Assembly (NCBI GenBank): GCA_002338505.1
Contig: DDIK01000034.1
Span: forward strand, 1 to 16,700
DNA length: 16,700 nt
Direction: 5' to 3'
Origin: Bacteriovorax sp. UBA1852
Lineage (GTDB): Bacteria > Bdellovibrionota > Bacteriovoracia > Bacteriovoracales > Bacteriovoracaceae
In this document: positions 7,552-13,802 of the stretch, piece by piece
Numbering within the stretch: the stretch's first letter is position 1
How the letters are laid out: each line of letters begins with the position of its first letter
The notes under the pieces: generated by a model
Told to the model about the DNA's origin: nothing
The model's database searches: none
Seen by the model: only the letters and a program-made list of their open reading frames with translations
Program-made: the position numbers and the translations under genes

Positions 7552-8007
7552 ACGAAGTGAGCTAAGTTTCGTAAATCGGCGTAGTCGGTTTACATGGCTC
7601 GCTCCCCAAAAGAAAATGCAAACCACATAATCAATATAAGCAAACCCAATGCCAAAAAATTAAACGAACTACCTAACTGAAATCATTAACAAAATTAAAT
7701 TTGACTAAAACTCGTCACAAAAAATAGAAGTGAAAAACGACGAGACTTCGTCGTAAAATTAAAGGAGTCAAATAATTCTAATGAGTTAATAACTGACGAT
7801 AGTTCGTCGGTTCTAACAGCAAGAATACGAAGTTTCGTGTACCTTATCGAGTCATCCCTGAGAAACCTATTTAAATAGTTAAAATTATTCAGGTTCTATA
7901 GTAATACGAAAGTTCGTATTACCTCTTGCGTTAAAACCTCTTATTTCATCTTAACCAGATGAAACTATTAAGAAAATTGGAATATTACGAAAACACGTAA
8001 CTTCGTG
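7552..8007. repeat. Array of ACGAA/TTCGT hairpins in a gene-free region
   Basis: At least six small hairpins share an ACGA...TCGT stem core. They are 7552-7572 (11-nt loop), 7737-7754 (7-bp stem, loop GACT), 7791-7812 (9 pairs with one wobble, loop TAGT), 7825-7840 (loop AGTT), 7901-7922 (perfect 9-bp stem, loop AAGT) and 7987-8006 (5-bp stem). Two other hairpins lie among them: 7571-7593 (8 pairs, one wobble) and 7944-7964 (perfect 8-bp stem). CTCGTC at 7711-7716 can pair with GACGAG at 7739-7744 and so compete with the 7737-7754 stem. None has a T-tract, so they are not standard terminators. No gene is visible in 7544-8018, and 7594-7710 shows nothing notable. The function is unknown. Confidence 0.55.
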
Positions 8008-8018
8008 CCATAAAACTC

Positions 8019-8050
8019 TTGAGTCTAGACTGTACTCCATGGTTTATAAT
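8019..8050 (+). promoter_or_regulatory. MerR-type promoter of the metal operon
   Basis: A TTGAGT box (8019-8024) and a perfect TATAAT (8045-8050) are separated by 20 bp. MerR-family activators act at promoters with overlong 19-20 bp spacers, twisting the DNA to align the boxes. The 10-bp palindrome AGTCTAGACT (8022-8031) and CCATGG lie in and near the spacer, but I cannot identify a clean full operator dyad. Its position just upstream of the merR-like gene suggests the regulator controls its own operon. Confidence 0.45.
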
Positions 8051-8069
8051 GGTGCTAAGGAGAAATGAA

Positions 8070-8483
8070 ATGGACTCGTTATACAAGATCGGAGAGCTTT
8101 CAAAGGAAACAGGAGCAACTATAGATACAATTCGCTTCTATGAAGACAAAGGGCTTCTGACTCCTGAAAAACGATCGTCTAGTGGATATCGTTACTATAA
8201 TAGCTCGGCTCCTCATATTTTAAACTTTATTCAATCTGCCAAAGACTTAGGTTTTACTTTAATAGAGATTAAAGAACTCTTAGAAATTCAAATTTCCAAA
8301 AAGGGAAAGTGTTCTTTGGCCTTAGGTAAGATTAAAGAAAAGGAAGCTAACATTGATAAAAAAATTCTTGAACTCAAAAAAATTAAAAAAGCATTAGCTA
8401 GAGTATCTGAGAAGTGTGAATCCACATCAGGAGAATCTCAATGCCATTTCCTTGAGTTATTAACCGGAGAATCAAATGGATAA
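8070..8483 (+). CDS. MerR-family metal-responsive regulator
   Basis: This 137-aa regulator begins with the winged-helix signature YKIGELSKETGATIDTIRFY, followed by GLLTPEKRSSSGYRYY. A long dimerisation helix follows, then a short C-terminal metal loop. Cys81, Cys116 and Cys125 have the same spacing (35 and 9 residues) as the three mercury ligands of MerR; Pb and Cd sensors of the PbrR/CadR type use a similar trio. A mercury, lead or cadmium-like site is therefore seen, while the operon cargo points to copper, so the inducer is open. The start ATG at 8070 is chosen over TTG at 8019 because AAGGAG lies 7 nt upstream and the protein then begins at the usual MerR position. It overlaps the next gene by 8 bp, consistent with one operon. 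Confidence 0.85.
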   Translation: MDSLYKIGELSKETGATIDTIRFYEDKGLLTPEKRSSSGYRYYNSSAPHILNFIQSAKDLGFTLIEIKELLEIQISKKGKCSLALGKIKEKEANIDKKILELKKIKKALARVSEKCESTSGESQCHFLELLTGESNG

Positions 8484-8823
8484 CAAGGCACAAAGAGCGA
8501 CACTTTTGGGAGGTGTCATAGCTTCAATTGTTGCAGCTTCATGCTGTATTGGCCCTTTAATATTTGCTGTTTTGGGTGTCTCAAGTGCTGGACTATTGTC
8601 GAAAATGGAACCTTATAGACCTTATTTAACAGTCCTAACATTAGTTCTCTTAGGGTTAGCATTTTTTTATACTTATAAGAAAAAACCTGCTGATGAATGT
8701 GAAGATGGTTCATATTGTGCCAACCCCAAATCTGATAAGTGGAATAAGCGTATCCTTTGGATTGCGACAGTATTGATACTTGGTTTTTTAACATTTCCAT
8801 ATTGGAGTATTTACTTAGTTTAG
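8476..8823 (+). CDS. MerT-like metal uptake membrane protein
   Basis: MerT is an inner-membrane protein that takes Hg(II) from periplasmic MerP and passes it to the cytoplasm. This 115-aa protein has three predicted membrane helices at about residues 10-36, 48-67 and 92-113. The vicinal pair Cys23-Cys24 sits in the first helix (AASCCIGPLIF), and a second pair Cys75 and Cys81 lies in the cytoplasmic loop before the third helix (CEDGSYCANPKSDKWNKRILW), matching MerT layout. GGAG lies upstream inside the merR-like gene, which it overlaps by 8 bp. No mercuric reductase follows, so the transported metal may not be mercury. Confidence 0.8.
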   Translation: MDNKAQRATLLGGVIASIVAASCCIGPLIFAVLGVSSAGLLSKMEPYRPYLTVLTLVLLGLAFFYTYKKKPADECEDGSYCANPKSDKWNKRILWIATVLILGFLTFPYWSIYLV

Positions 8824-8831
8824 GAGAATTT

Positions 8832-9155
8832 ATGAAAAATATATTTGCACTTATATTATTAATCTCGCTGTTGCCTGCAAGTGGATACTCTGAAGAGGTA
8901 GTATCAAAAAAATATTTTGTGAAAGGGATGACCTGTGGAGGATGTATTTTAGGAGTAAAGGTTGCACTCAAAAAATCTGATAACCTAAAAATAGAAGACA
9001 AAGAAATCTCTGTTGGTGTGGCTGGTCTAAAATTTGAAAAAAAGAATTACGTAGCAGAAAAAACTGATTGTGAAGTTAGTAAAGCGATTGAGAAATTTAC
9101 AGAGTTTAAAGTATTTATGGATGAAAAACATAGCATTAAGGTATGTAAGTCGTAG
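8832..9155 (+). CDS. MerP-like periplasmic metal-binding protein
   Basis: This 107-aa protein has a Sec signal (MKNIFALILLISLLPASGYS) and one heavy-metal-associated domain with the motif GMTCGGC (Cys35 and Cys38), the metal site of MerP and related chaperones. It also has Cys80 and Cys105, and its second half differs from classic MerP. It would bind metal in the periplasm and hand it to the MerT-like protein encoded just upstream. The start at 8832 is chosen over the in-frame ATG at 8757, since GGAG precedes it, it gives a proper signal, and the longer frame would run deep into merT. The ribosome site overlaps the merT stop. Confidence 0.8.
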   Translation: MKNIFALILLISLLPASGYSEEVVSKKYFVKGMTCGGCILGVKVALKKSDNLKIEDKEISVGVAGLKFEKKNYVAEKTDCEVSKAIEKFTEFKVFMDEKHSIKVCKS

Positions 9156-9163
9156 GTGATATT

Positions 9164-9637
9164 ATGGGATGTTGCGACTCAAGCAAAAAAGTAAATAACA
9201 CAGACAAAAACTTTAGCTGTCCTTTTTGTGACAGTAAGGGTGCCAATGTGGGAATTGAAACATTAAAATCATTACTCTTAAATGATTCTAAGAACACACT
9301 TAGAGAAAGTGAAATTTATAAATACTGCAAGACGCCAGACTGTGAAGTTACCTACTTCTGCGCAGACAAAAATCATTTTTTTAAGACTAATAACTTGAAA
9401 GTTAAAGCAACAGTTAAAGATAATGGACTTGATGTACATGTTTGCTATTGCTTTGATTACACCAGACAATCAATCTTAGATGAAATAAATAAAACAGGTG
9501 ATACTAGGGCCTTAGAAGATATAAAAGCTAAAATGAAGAGCCCCGGCTGTTTTTGCGAGACTTCAAATCCTCAAGGAGGGTGTTGTCTTGGAAATGTTAC
9601 AGCTTGGATAAAGGAAGCGAAGCTTTTTAAAGAGTAG
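9164..9637 (+). CDS. CopZ-type iron-sulfur/zinc metallochaperone
   Basis: This 157-aa cysteine-rich protein matches the N-terminal domain of Archaeoglobus CopZ, which carries a [2Fe-2S] cluster and a zinc site and is thought to reduce Cu(II) before delivery; here the usual C-terminal HMA domain is absent. Visible motifs are an N-terminal GCC (Cys3, Cys4), CPFC (Cys19, Cys22), Cys55 and Cys60 near PDCEVTYF, CYCFDYT (Cys94, Cys96), GCFCE (Cys129, Cys131) and GGCCLG (Cys140, Cys141). No signal peptide is present, so it should be cytoplasmic, on the receiving side of the MerT-like transporter. It starts 8 bp after merP with AGGTGA as ribosome site. A weak 6-bp hairpin spans its stop (9619-9641). 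Confidence 0.75.
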   Translation: MGCCDSSKKVNNTDKNFSCPFCDSKGANVGIETLKSLLLNDSKNTLRESEIYKYCKTPDCEVTYFCADKNHFFKTNNLKVKATVKDNGLDVHVCYCFDYTRQSILDEINKTGDTRALEDIKAKMKSPGCFCETSNPQGGCCLGNVTAWIKEAKLFKE

Positions 9638-9913
9638 CTTCTGGTCTTCTTGAAGGTTGCTTAGTTTTTTCAGGAGAAAGAGATTTAGCAAACATTCCTC
9701 TTTCTGTTTCAATCATTTCTTAGCAAATCTTTTAGCCAATTTAGGAACTTTTTTAATACCATATTTAATCCTGTCATTTAATATTGTGATTATTTCAGAT
9801 GTCTGCATTGATTCTTTTGATGAGACTGAGGCAGGTACCGTTAAGTGGGATTCGACAAACTGGCTAAATTTTGATTTAATGTATCTTGACAAGAAGGTAA
9901 AAAAGGAAACTTC
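9638..9913. other. Gap with competing small frames before the copper oxidase gene
   Basis: A plus-strand frame (9657-9917, TTG start) would overlap the copA start by ATGA, but its N-terminal half has a composition typical of an antisense frame. The minus strand has a TTG-start frame (9892-9713) that reads as a more normal lysine-rich peptide ending RIKYGIKKVPKLAKRFAKK. A second minus frame overlaps its stop by ATGA and encodes MIETERGMFAKSLSPEKTKQ followed by a short tail. The stretch may be the remains of an inserted gene on the minus strand. I recognise none of these peptides. The copA ribosome site (AAGGA) lies at its right end. Confidence 0.35.
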
Positions 9914-12232
9914 ATGAAAATTATAGTACTTTTATTTTGGGCCTTACCTACTTTTGCACAGGTTGGAACCAACGGTCAGGATCGAAAAGAAGAAAATCGA
10001 CCTAAAAGAGAATACAATCTAGTCATTGAAGAAAATAAAATGACGCTTGGAGGAGTTGAGGCGAATGCAATGACTCTCAATGGCAGAATTCCGGGGCCAA
10101 TCCTTGAATTTAAAGAAGGCGATCTAGCTTTAATTAATGTAACCAACAAAATGAATACTGAAACTTCAGTGCATTGGCATGGCCTCATCCTTCCAAACTT
10201 TTATGATGGTGTTCCTTATTTAAACACTCCACCAATAGAGCCGGGTGAAACCTTTCAGTACAGGATACCCATTAATCAGTCCGGGACCTACTGGTATCAT
10301 TCTCACACGATGCTGCAAGAGCAGAAGGGGGTATACGGTTCAATCGTGATACAGCCAAAAGAAAAGAAACTAGAATATGATAAAGATTTAGTTGTTGTTC
10401 TGTCTGATTGGACAGACGAAAGACCTATGAATGTATTGCGAAATCTAAAGAGAGGCAACGAATGGTATCAGTTGAAAAAAGGTACGGCCGTGCCATTGAG
10501 CAGAGTGATTAGAGAAGGAGCTTTAAGTGCGCAGCTAAATTTTTGGCGTGATCGAATGAGTGGCGCTGATATAGCCGACATCTACTATCCAGCATTTTTG
10601 ATGAATGGTAAAAGACTTCTGGAATATCCTGAGTTTAAGCCTGGCGAAAAGATCAGACTTCGTTTTATTAATGCATCTGCATCCACTTATTATTGGATGG
10701 ATTTTGGAGGGGGAAATCCAACTGTGGTGTCTAGTGATGGTATCGATGTTGAGCCCGTGCAAAAAGATCGATTCCTGTTCGGAATTGCTGAAACTTACGA
10801 TGTTATCGTGACCATTCCAAAAGGTCGTTTAGAGATTATAGCAACTGTACAAGATGGCTCTGGGAGCACATCTCTCCACCTTGGTACTGGAAAGCTTTTT
10901 CCAGCCACAGTAATTAGTCGGCCTGATAAAGTGGCTATGATGAAACAGATGGCAAGTATGGATATGAAGATGGGTGCACCGGCAATGGTGGGTGATGAAA
11001 AAAAGACGACGCCTGAGTTCCTCATGAAAAACTATGGGATGAATGGGAATGGTCATTCCATGAAAATGAATGAAGCAATGCCTATGAATAATCATAAAAT
11101 GGATCATGGGAAGGTAATGAAAAATGGATCTATGCCAAAAGCTCATTCAGGAGCCACTGGGAAGATGACTCAGAATATGAAAATGAAGCCTAAAGAAGGT
11201 GAGGTTTTTGATTTTAGTGCACGGAAAAAATTCTTTAATTATGATTTTCTAAAAGCAAAAGAGGTCACAGCATTTGATCCAGACGTACCAGTGAGACAAA
11301 TATTACTTAATCTAACTGGAAATATGAATCGGTATATTTGGAGTATGAATGGGGTACCATTGTCTGAAGCCAGTGAAATCAAAATTAACGGAGGGGAAGT
11401 GACAAGGGTCACGCTAAATAACCTGACGATGATGCATCATCCGATGCACCTCCATGGTCATTTCTTCAGGGTGATCAATAAAAATGGTGAACGTTCACCA
11501 TTAAAACATACTGTTAATGTACCACCGATGAAGAGTGTTGTGATTGAGTTTTATAATGAGGAAGTCGGTGATTGGATATTCCATTGTCATGTCCTGTACC
11601 ATATGATGGGTGGGATGGCTCGGGTATTCAGTTATGGTACCCCTCGCGACGAGCGGATGAGTGAGTTTTCAGCACAGACGCTTGTCGATGAGACTGACCT
11701 TTTTTATAATTGGGGGACAGCTCGTCTGGGGTCAAATTTCAATGAGCTTTTTCTAACTTCTAGTAATATTAGGAATCAGTTGAACTTGCGTACTGAAGTT
11801 GATTATGACCAAAACCTTGAGGCTGAAATAAATTATGATCGATATTTAAGTGATTGGGTTAGTGTTTATGTTGGAGTCAATTCAGAGACTGAAGTTCCAG
11901 ACTCTTATGAAGAGCTTAATACCGTTGGATTAGTTGGTGTTAAATACTTTACGCCCTATGGGTTCAACTTAGATGTTAGTTTAGACCATCAGTTGCGACC
12001 ACGAATTCGCCTAGACCGAGAAATTCTTTTATTTTCAAATTTTTTCCTTGAAGCAGAGTATGAGTACAGAGCTGATTTTGGATGGGTTAATAAGCTAGAA
12101 GATGACAACTCATATCAGGGGGAAACCCAGTGGTTGGTCGGAACCTCTTATATGTTCTCTAGAGACTTTTCTATTCAAGGTAATTATAGCAATCGATATG
12201 GATGGGGTGCTGGGCTTTTAGCAAGATTTTAG
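9914..12232 (+). CDS. Multicopper oxidase CopA fused to a CopB-like outer-membrane barrel
   Basis: This 772-aa protein joins two usually separate copper-resistance proteins. Residues about 30-148 are the first cupredoxin domain (HWHG at 87-90, WYHSHT at 127-132); the second lies at about 150-335. A Met/His-rich copper-binding linker with many M-x-M and NHKMDHG repeats covers about 341-425. The third cupredoxin domain (about 455-577) carries HPMHLHGH (509-516) and WIFHCHVLYHMMGGM (554-568), with type 1 ligands Cys558, His563 and Met568. All four copper motifs are intact, so Cu(I) oxidation is expected. Residues about 580-772 resemble CopB: alternating strands such as NLEAEINYDRYLSDWVSVYV and GFNLDVSLDHQLRPRIRL, ending in Phe. 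The N-terminus is a Sec-like signal (MKIIVLLFWALPTFAQ) without the twin Arg usual for CopA. AAGGA precedes the ATG. Confidence 0.85.
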   Translation: MKIIVLLFWALPTFAQVGTNGQDRKEENRPKREYNLVIEENKMTLGGVEANAMTLNGRIPGPILEFKEGDLALINVTNKMNTETSVHWHGLILPNFYDGVPYLNTPPIEPGETFQYRIPINQSGTYWYHSHTMLQEQKGVYGSIVIQPKEKKLEYDKDLVVVLSDWTDERPMNVLRNLKRGNEWYQLKKGTAVPLSRVIREGALSAQLNFWRDRMSGADIADIYYPAFLMNGKRLLEYPEFKPGEKIRLRFINASASTYYWMDFGGGNPTVVSSDGIDVEPVQKDRFLFGIAETYDVIVTIPKGRLEIIATVQDGSGSTSLHLGTGKLFPATVISRPDKVAMMKQMASMDMKMGAPAMVGDEKKTTPEFLMKNYGMNGNGHSMKMNEAMPMNNHKMDHGKVMKNGSMPKAHSGATGKMTQNMKMKPKEGEVFDFSARKKFFNYDFLKAKEVTAFDPDVPVRQILLNLTGNMNRYIWSMNGVPLSEASEIKINGGEVTRVTLNNLTMMHHPMHLHGHFFRVINKNGERSPLKHTVNVPPMKSVVIEFYNEEVGDWIFHCHVLYHMMGGMARVFSYGTPRDERMSEFSAQTLVDETDLFYNWGTARLGSNFNELFLTSSNIRNQLNLRTEVDYDQNLEAEINYDRYLSDWVSVYVGVNSETEVPDSYEELNTVGLVGVKYFTPYGFNLDVSLDHQLRPRIRLDREILLFSNFFLEAEYEYRADFGWVNKLEDDNSYQGETQWLVGTSYMFSRDFSIQGNYSNRYGWGAGLLARF

Positions 12233-12292
12233 TTCTAATAAGGATACTATTGTATCTCACACATTGAATGCTAATTATCTGCCTGTATTAGA

Positions 12293-12321
12293 TGTTACCA
12301 AAAAAGTTACCAAATGTTACC
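12293..12321 (+). repeat. Right GTTACC direct repeats, candidate integrase arm sites
   Basis: Three GTTACCAAA-type copies start at 12294, 12306 and 12316, spaced 12 and 10 bp. The first two match the left pair almost exactly (ATGTTACCAAAA, then GTTACC, with 2 extra bases between). They lie about 130 bp inside the tRNA-Pro end, as expected for arm sites internal to a crossover core. Binding by the integrase is inferred. Confidence 0.5.
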
Positions 12322-12340
12322 AAACATAGAAATATGGGGA

Positions 12341-12374
12341 AATTTCAAGAAATAGTGACCTAAGCGCAATCTCC
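12341..12374 (+). repeat. Near-copy of the xis 3' end, opposite orientation
   Basis: The plus strand here resembles the coding strand of the Xis-like gene's end, which is on the minus strand at 5254-5281. Read as reverse complements, the two share GGAGATTGCGC, then AGGTCACT, then TCTTGAA, with only 2-bp and about 1-bp offsets between blocks. The copy is not open in the Xis frame. It may be a relic of a second xis gene or a shared protein-binding site. The rest of 12233-12426 shows no gene. Confidence 0.5.
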
Positions 12375-12426
12375 AATTGCTAGTCTTTTTAAGTGTTTAG
12401 AATTTTTAAAAATTTGCTGGAAAATA

Positions 12427-12452
12427 AAAAACCACTCAGATGAGTGGTTTTT
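12427..12452 (-). terminator. Intrinsic terminator after tRNA-Pro
   Basis: The 11-bp stem (12427-12437 with 12442-12452, core ACCACTC/GAGTGGT) has a 4-nt loop. On the minus strand it runs into a T-rich tail. It lies 2 bp beyond the tRNA CCA end. If the element's crossover is at the tRNA 3' end, this terminator was supplied by the element. Confidence 0.85.
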
Positions 12453-12453
12453 A

Positions 12454-12461
12454 ATGGTCGG
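12454..12461. other. Candidate attR at the tRNA-Pro 3' end
   Basis: ATGGTCGG covers the encoded CCA, the discriminator base and the start of the acceptor stem, and is repeated at 3989-3996. Tyrosine integrases very often use tRNA 3' ends, and duplicating these bases would keep the tRNA intact. The match is only 8 bp, so this is a positional argument. Confidence 0.35.
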
Positions 12462-12531
12462 AATGACAGGATTTGAACCTGCGACCTTTCGCCCCCCAGG
12501 CGAATGCGCTACCAGGCTGCGCTACATTCCG
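12455..12531 (-). tRNA. tRNA-Pro (anticodon GGG)
   Basis: The 77-nt gene reads on the minus strand from CGGAATG to CATTCCG, with discriminator A and encoded CCA. The D arm has GCGCAGCCTGGTAGCGC, the anticodon stem is TTCGC/GCGAA with loop CTGGGGG (anticodon GGG), and the T arm has GGTTCAAATCC. It starts 18 bp after the stop of the transglycosylase gene on the same strand with no terminator between, so it may be part of that transcript. Confidence 0.97.
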
Positions 12532-12549
12532 ACATTACTGGTATATACT

Positions 12550-13725
12550 TTAATAATTTAACAAAGTTTGTGCAAGCTCTTTAGAGAGATATCCATCAGC
12601 AATAAGCCCCAGAGACTTTTGAAACATCTGCAAACCTCTAAAGGTCTTGGGCCCAATAATTCCATCAACCTTCCCAACGTTAAAGCCAAGCTCATTGAGC
12701 TTTCTTTGAATATCTTTAGAGAGATCAAAAGTTAAGAAAGTTTCTTCTTCTAGATTAAATGAATCAAAGTAGTCTGCTCTACCACTTATTAAGTCTGACA
12801 TAATTCCGATCGCCAGAGCGTACTTAGATGAGTTATTCCATCTATATGTTCTAAAGAAATTGTTAAGAACAAGAAACTTAGGGCCATTAATTCCTTGAGG
12901 GATATAAATGGAGCTTACTTGTTCACGAATACTGACATCTTGCTTGAACTTGACACCATTTCTTAGCCAGAAACTGACGGACTTCTTATGATAGAGGCCA
13001 CTTAGATCATAATCAAAGTCTTGATCAAGCTCTACTTCTACTGCCCATAATTCATTATTTCTATACCCTACTTGTCTTAAGAAGTTTGCAGAGGAGCCTA
13101 GAAAGTCGCTGGTATTTGACCACATATTAATCCTACCATCACGGTCATAATCGATGGCATAAGCGTTTATATTACTTGGCATAAATTGAGTTGAGCCCAT
13201 AGCTCCGGCCCAAGAGCCAAGAATACGGCTATCAGGATAAACAATTTTCTCGTTATATAGTATTTTTAAAAGTTCATTGAGTTCTCTTTTAAAAAAACTA
13301 CTTCTTCTTCCATCAAATGAAAGAGTGCAAAGGGCCTCTACTAAGTCGATTTTTCCTGTATGCCTAGAGAGGTCTGTCTCTAGCGCCCAAAATGAGACGA
13401 GATACTTCCCTTCTACCTTATGGTCTCTTTGAATAGAGTTTAGAAGTGGCCTTAAGTTTTGATACTGGTCTCTGGCACGAATAATTCTATCTTCTTTAAG
13501 ATATAATCTTAAATACTCTCCCATTGAGCGAACGAACTCAGGCTGACGTCTATCGTACTTAATGATATCCGGATTATATTTCACACCATCAAATGTCTTA
13601 TTTAGGAACTCTCTTGGATAGTCCTCTTTCAAAGACTCAATATGCTCGGACAACCAACGAGAGAAATCACTTTGACTCTGGGCAAATATAGAAATGCTTA
13701 TTAATAGCATGATAACTACGCGCAA
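12550..13725 (-). CDS. MltB-type lytic murein transglycosylase with peptidoglycan-binding domain
   Basis: This 391-aa exported enzyme cleaves the glycan strand of peptidoglycan with formation of 1,6-anhydro ends. The start is TTG at 13725, supported by AAAGGGAG 6 nt upstream and a following signal peptide (VVIMLLISISIFAQ). The catalytic domain (about residues 20-310) shows FWALETDLSRHTG with probable catalytic Glu116, and the family blocks LGSWAGAMGSTQFMPSNINA and YDRDGRINMW. Residues about 325-391 form a PG_binding_1 domain (IQRKLNELGFNVGKVDGIIG, then KTFRGLQMFQKSLGL). The ATG upstream at 13764 has no good ribosome site. No lipobox is seen, so it is probably soluble in the periplasm. A role in wall turnover, or in prey wall entry if this is a predator, is inference. 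Confidence 0.88.
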   Translation of the reverse strand: MRVVIMLLISISIFAQSQSDFSRWLSEHIESLKEDYPREFLNKTFDGVKYNPDIIKYDRRQPEFVRSMGEYLRLYLKEDRIIRARDQYQNLRPLLNSIQRDHKVEGKYLVSFWALETDLSRHTGKIDLVEALCTLSFDGRRSSFFKRELNELLKILYNEKIVYPDSRILGSWAGAMGSTQFMPSNINAYAIDYDRDGRINMWSNTSDFLGSSANFLRQVGYRNNELWAVEVELDQDFDYDLSGLYHKKSVSFWLRNGVKFKQDVSIREQVSSIYIPQGINGPKFLVLNNFFRTYRWNNSSKYALAIGIMSDLISGRADYFDSFNLEEETFLTFDLSKDIQRKLNELGFNVGKVDGIIGPKTFRGLQMFQKSLGLIADGYLSKELAQTLLNY

Positions 13726-13802
13726 GATAAACTCCCTTTTATATGCAGTAGTTAAGATTAACACTTCAAAAACAGTGATTCAAGAATTAGCTCTATGAGA
13801 TA

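Larger units (their letters stand above)
3989..12461. mobile_element. Integrative mobilizable element at tRNA-Pro, with metal-handling cargo
   Basis: The block holds a tyrosine integrase and Xis-like gene at its left end, a mobC-mobA-mobB mobilization module in the middle and a metal operon on the right. It stops at the 3' end of a tRNA gene. There are no replication initiation, type IV coupling or mating-pair genes, so it would depend on a helper for transfer. The boundaries come from an 8-bp sequence, ATGGTCGG, at 3989-3996 and 12454-12461. The right copy overlaps the CCA end of tRNA-Pro. GTTACC arm-type repeats lie inside both ends. The element's existence is well supported; the exact ends are not, because 8 bp is short and the left copy lies in a hairpin. 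Confidence 0.65.

Noticed and set aside
7867..7878. Perfect 12-bp palindrome CTATTTAAATAG
   Set aside because: It is very AT-rich and unlike the surrounding hairpins; chance is a fair explanation.
7552..8007. Hairpin array as integron attC sites
   Set aside because: No paired RYYYAAC and GTTRRRY core sites flank the hairpins at attC-like lengths, and there is no gene cassette or integron integrase.
7552..8007. Hairpin array as a CRISPR array
   Set aside because: The units share only a short core, spacing is irregular (about 30 to 180 bp), and no cas gene is present.
8019..8069. TTG start that would extend the MerR-like protein by 17 residues
   Set aside because: The extension lies over the promoter boxes, and the ATG at 8070 has a better ribosome site and the usual family N-terminus.
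8516..9001. 161-codon minus-strand frame opposite merT and merP
   Set aside because: It is antisense to two well-recognised genes and resembles no family.
9657..9917. 86-codon plus-strand frame overlapping the copA start by ATGA
   Set aside because: It has a TTG start without a convincing ribosome site, and the minus strand reads as a more natural protein. It is described as an ambiguous stretch, not called as a gene.
10829..11146. Histidine-rich minus-strand frame inside copA
   Set aside because: The histidines are the antisense reading of the Met-rich linker codons (ATG read as CAT), so this is a shadow frame.
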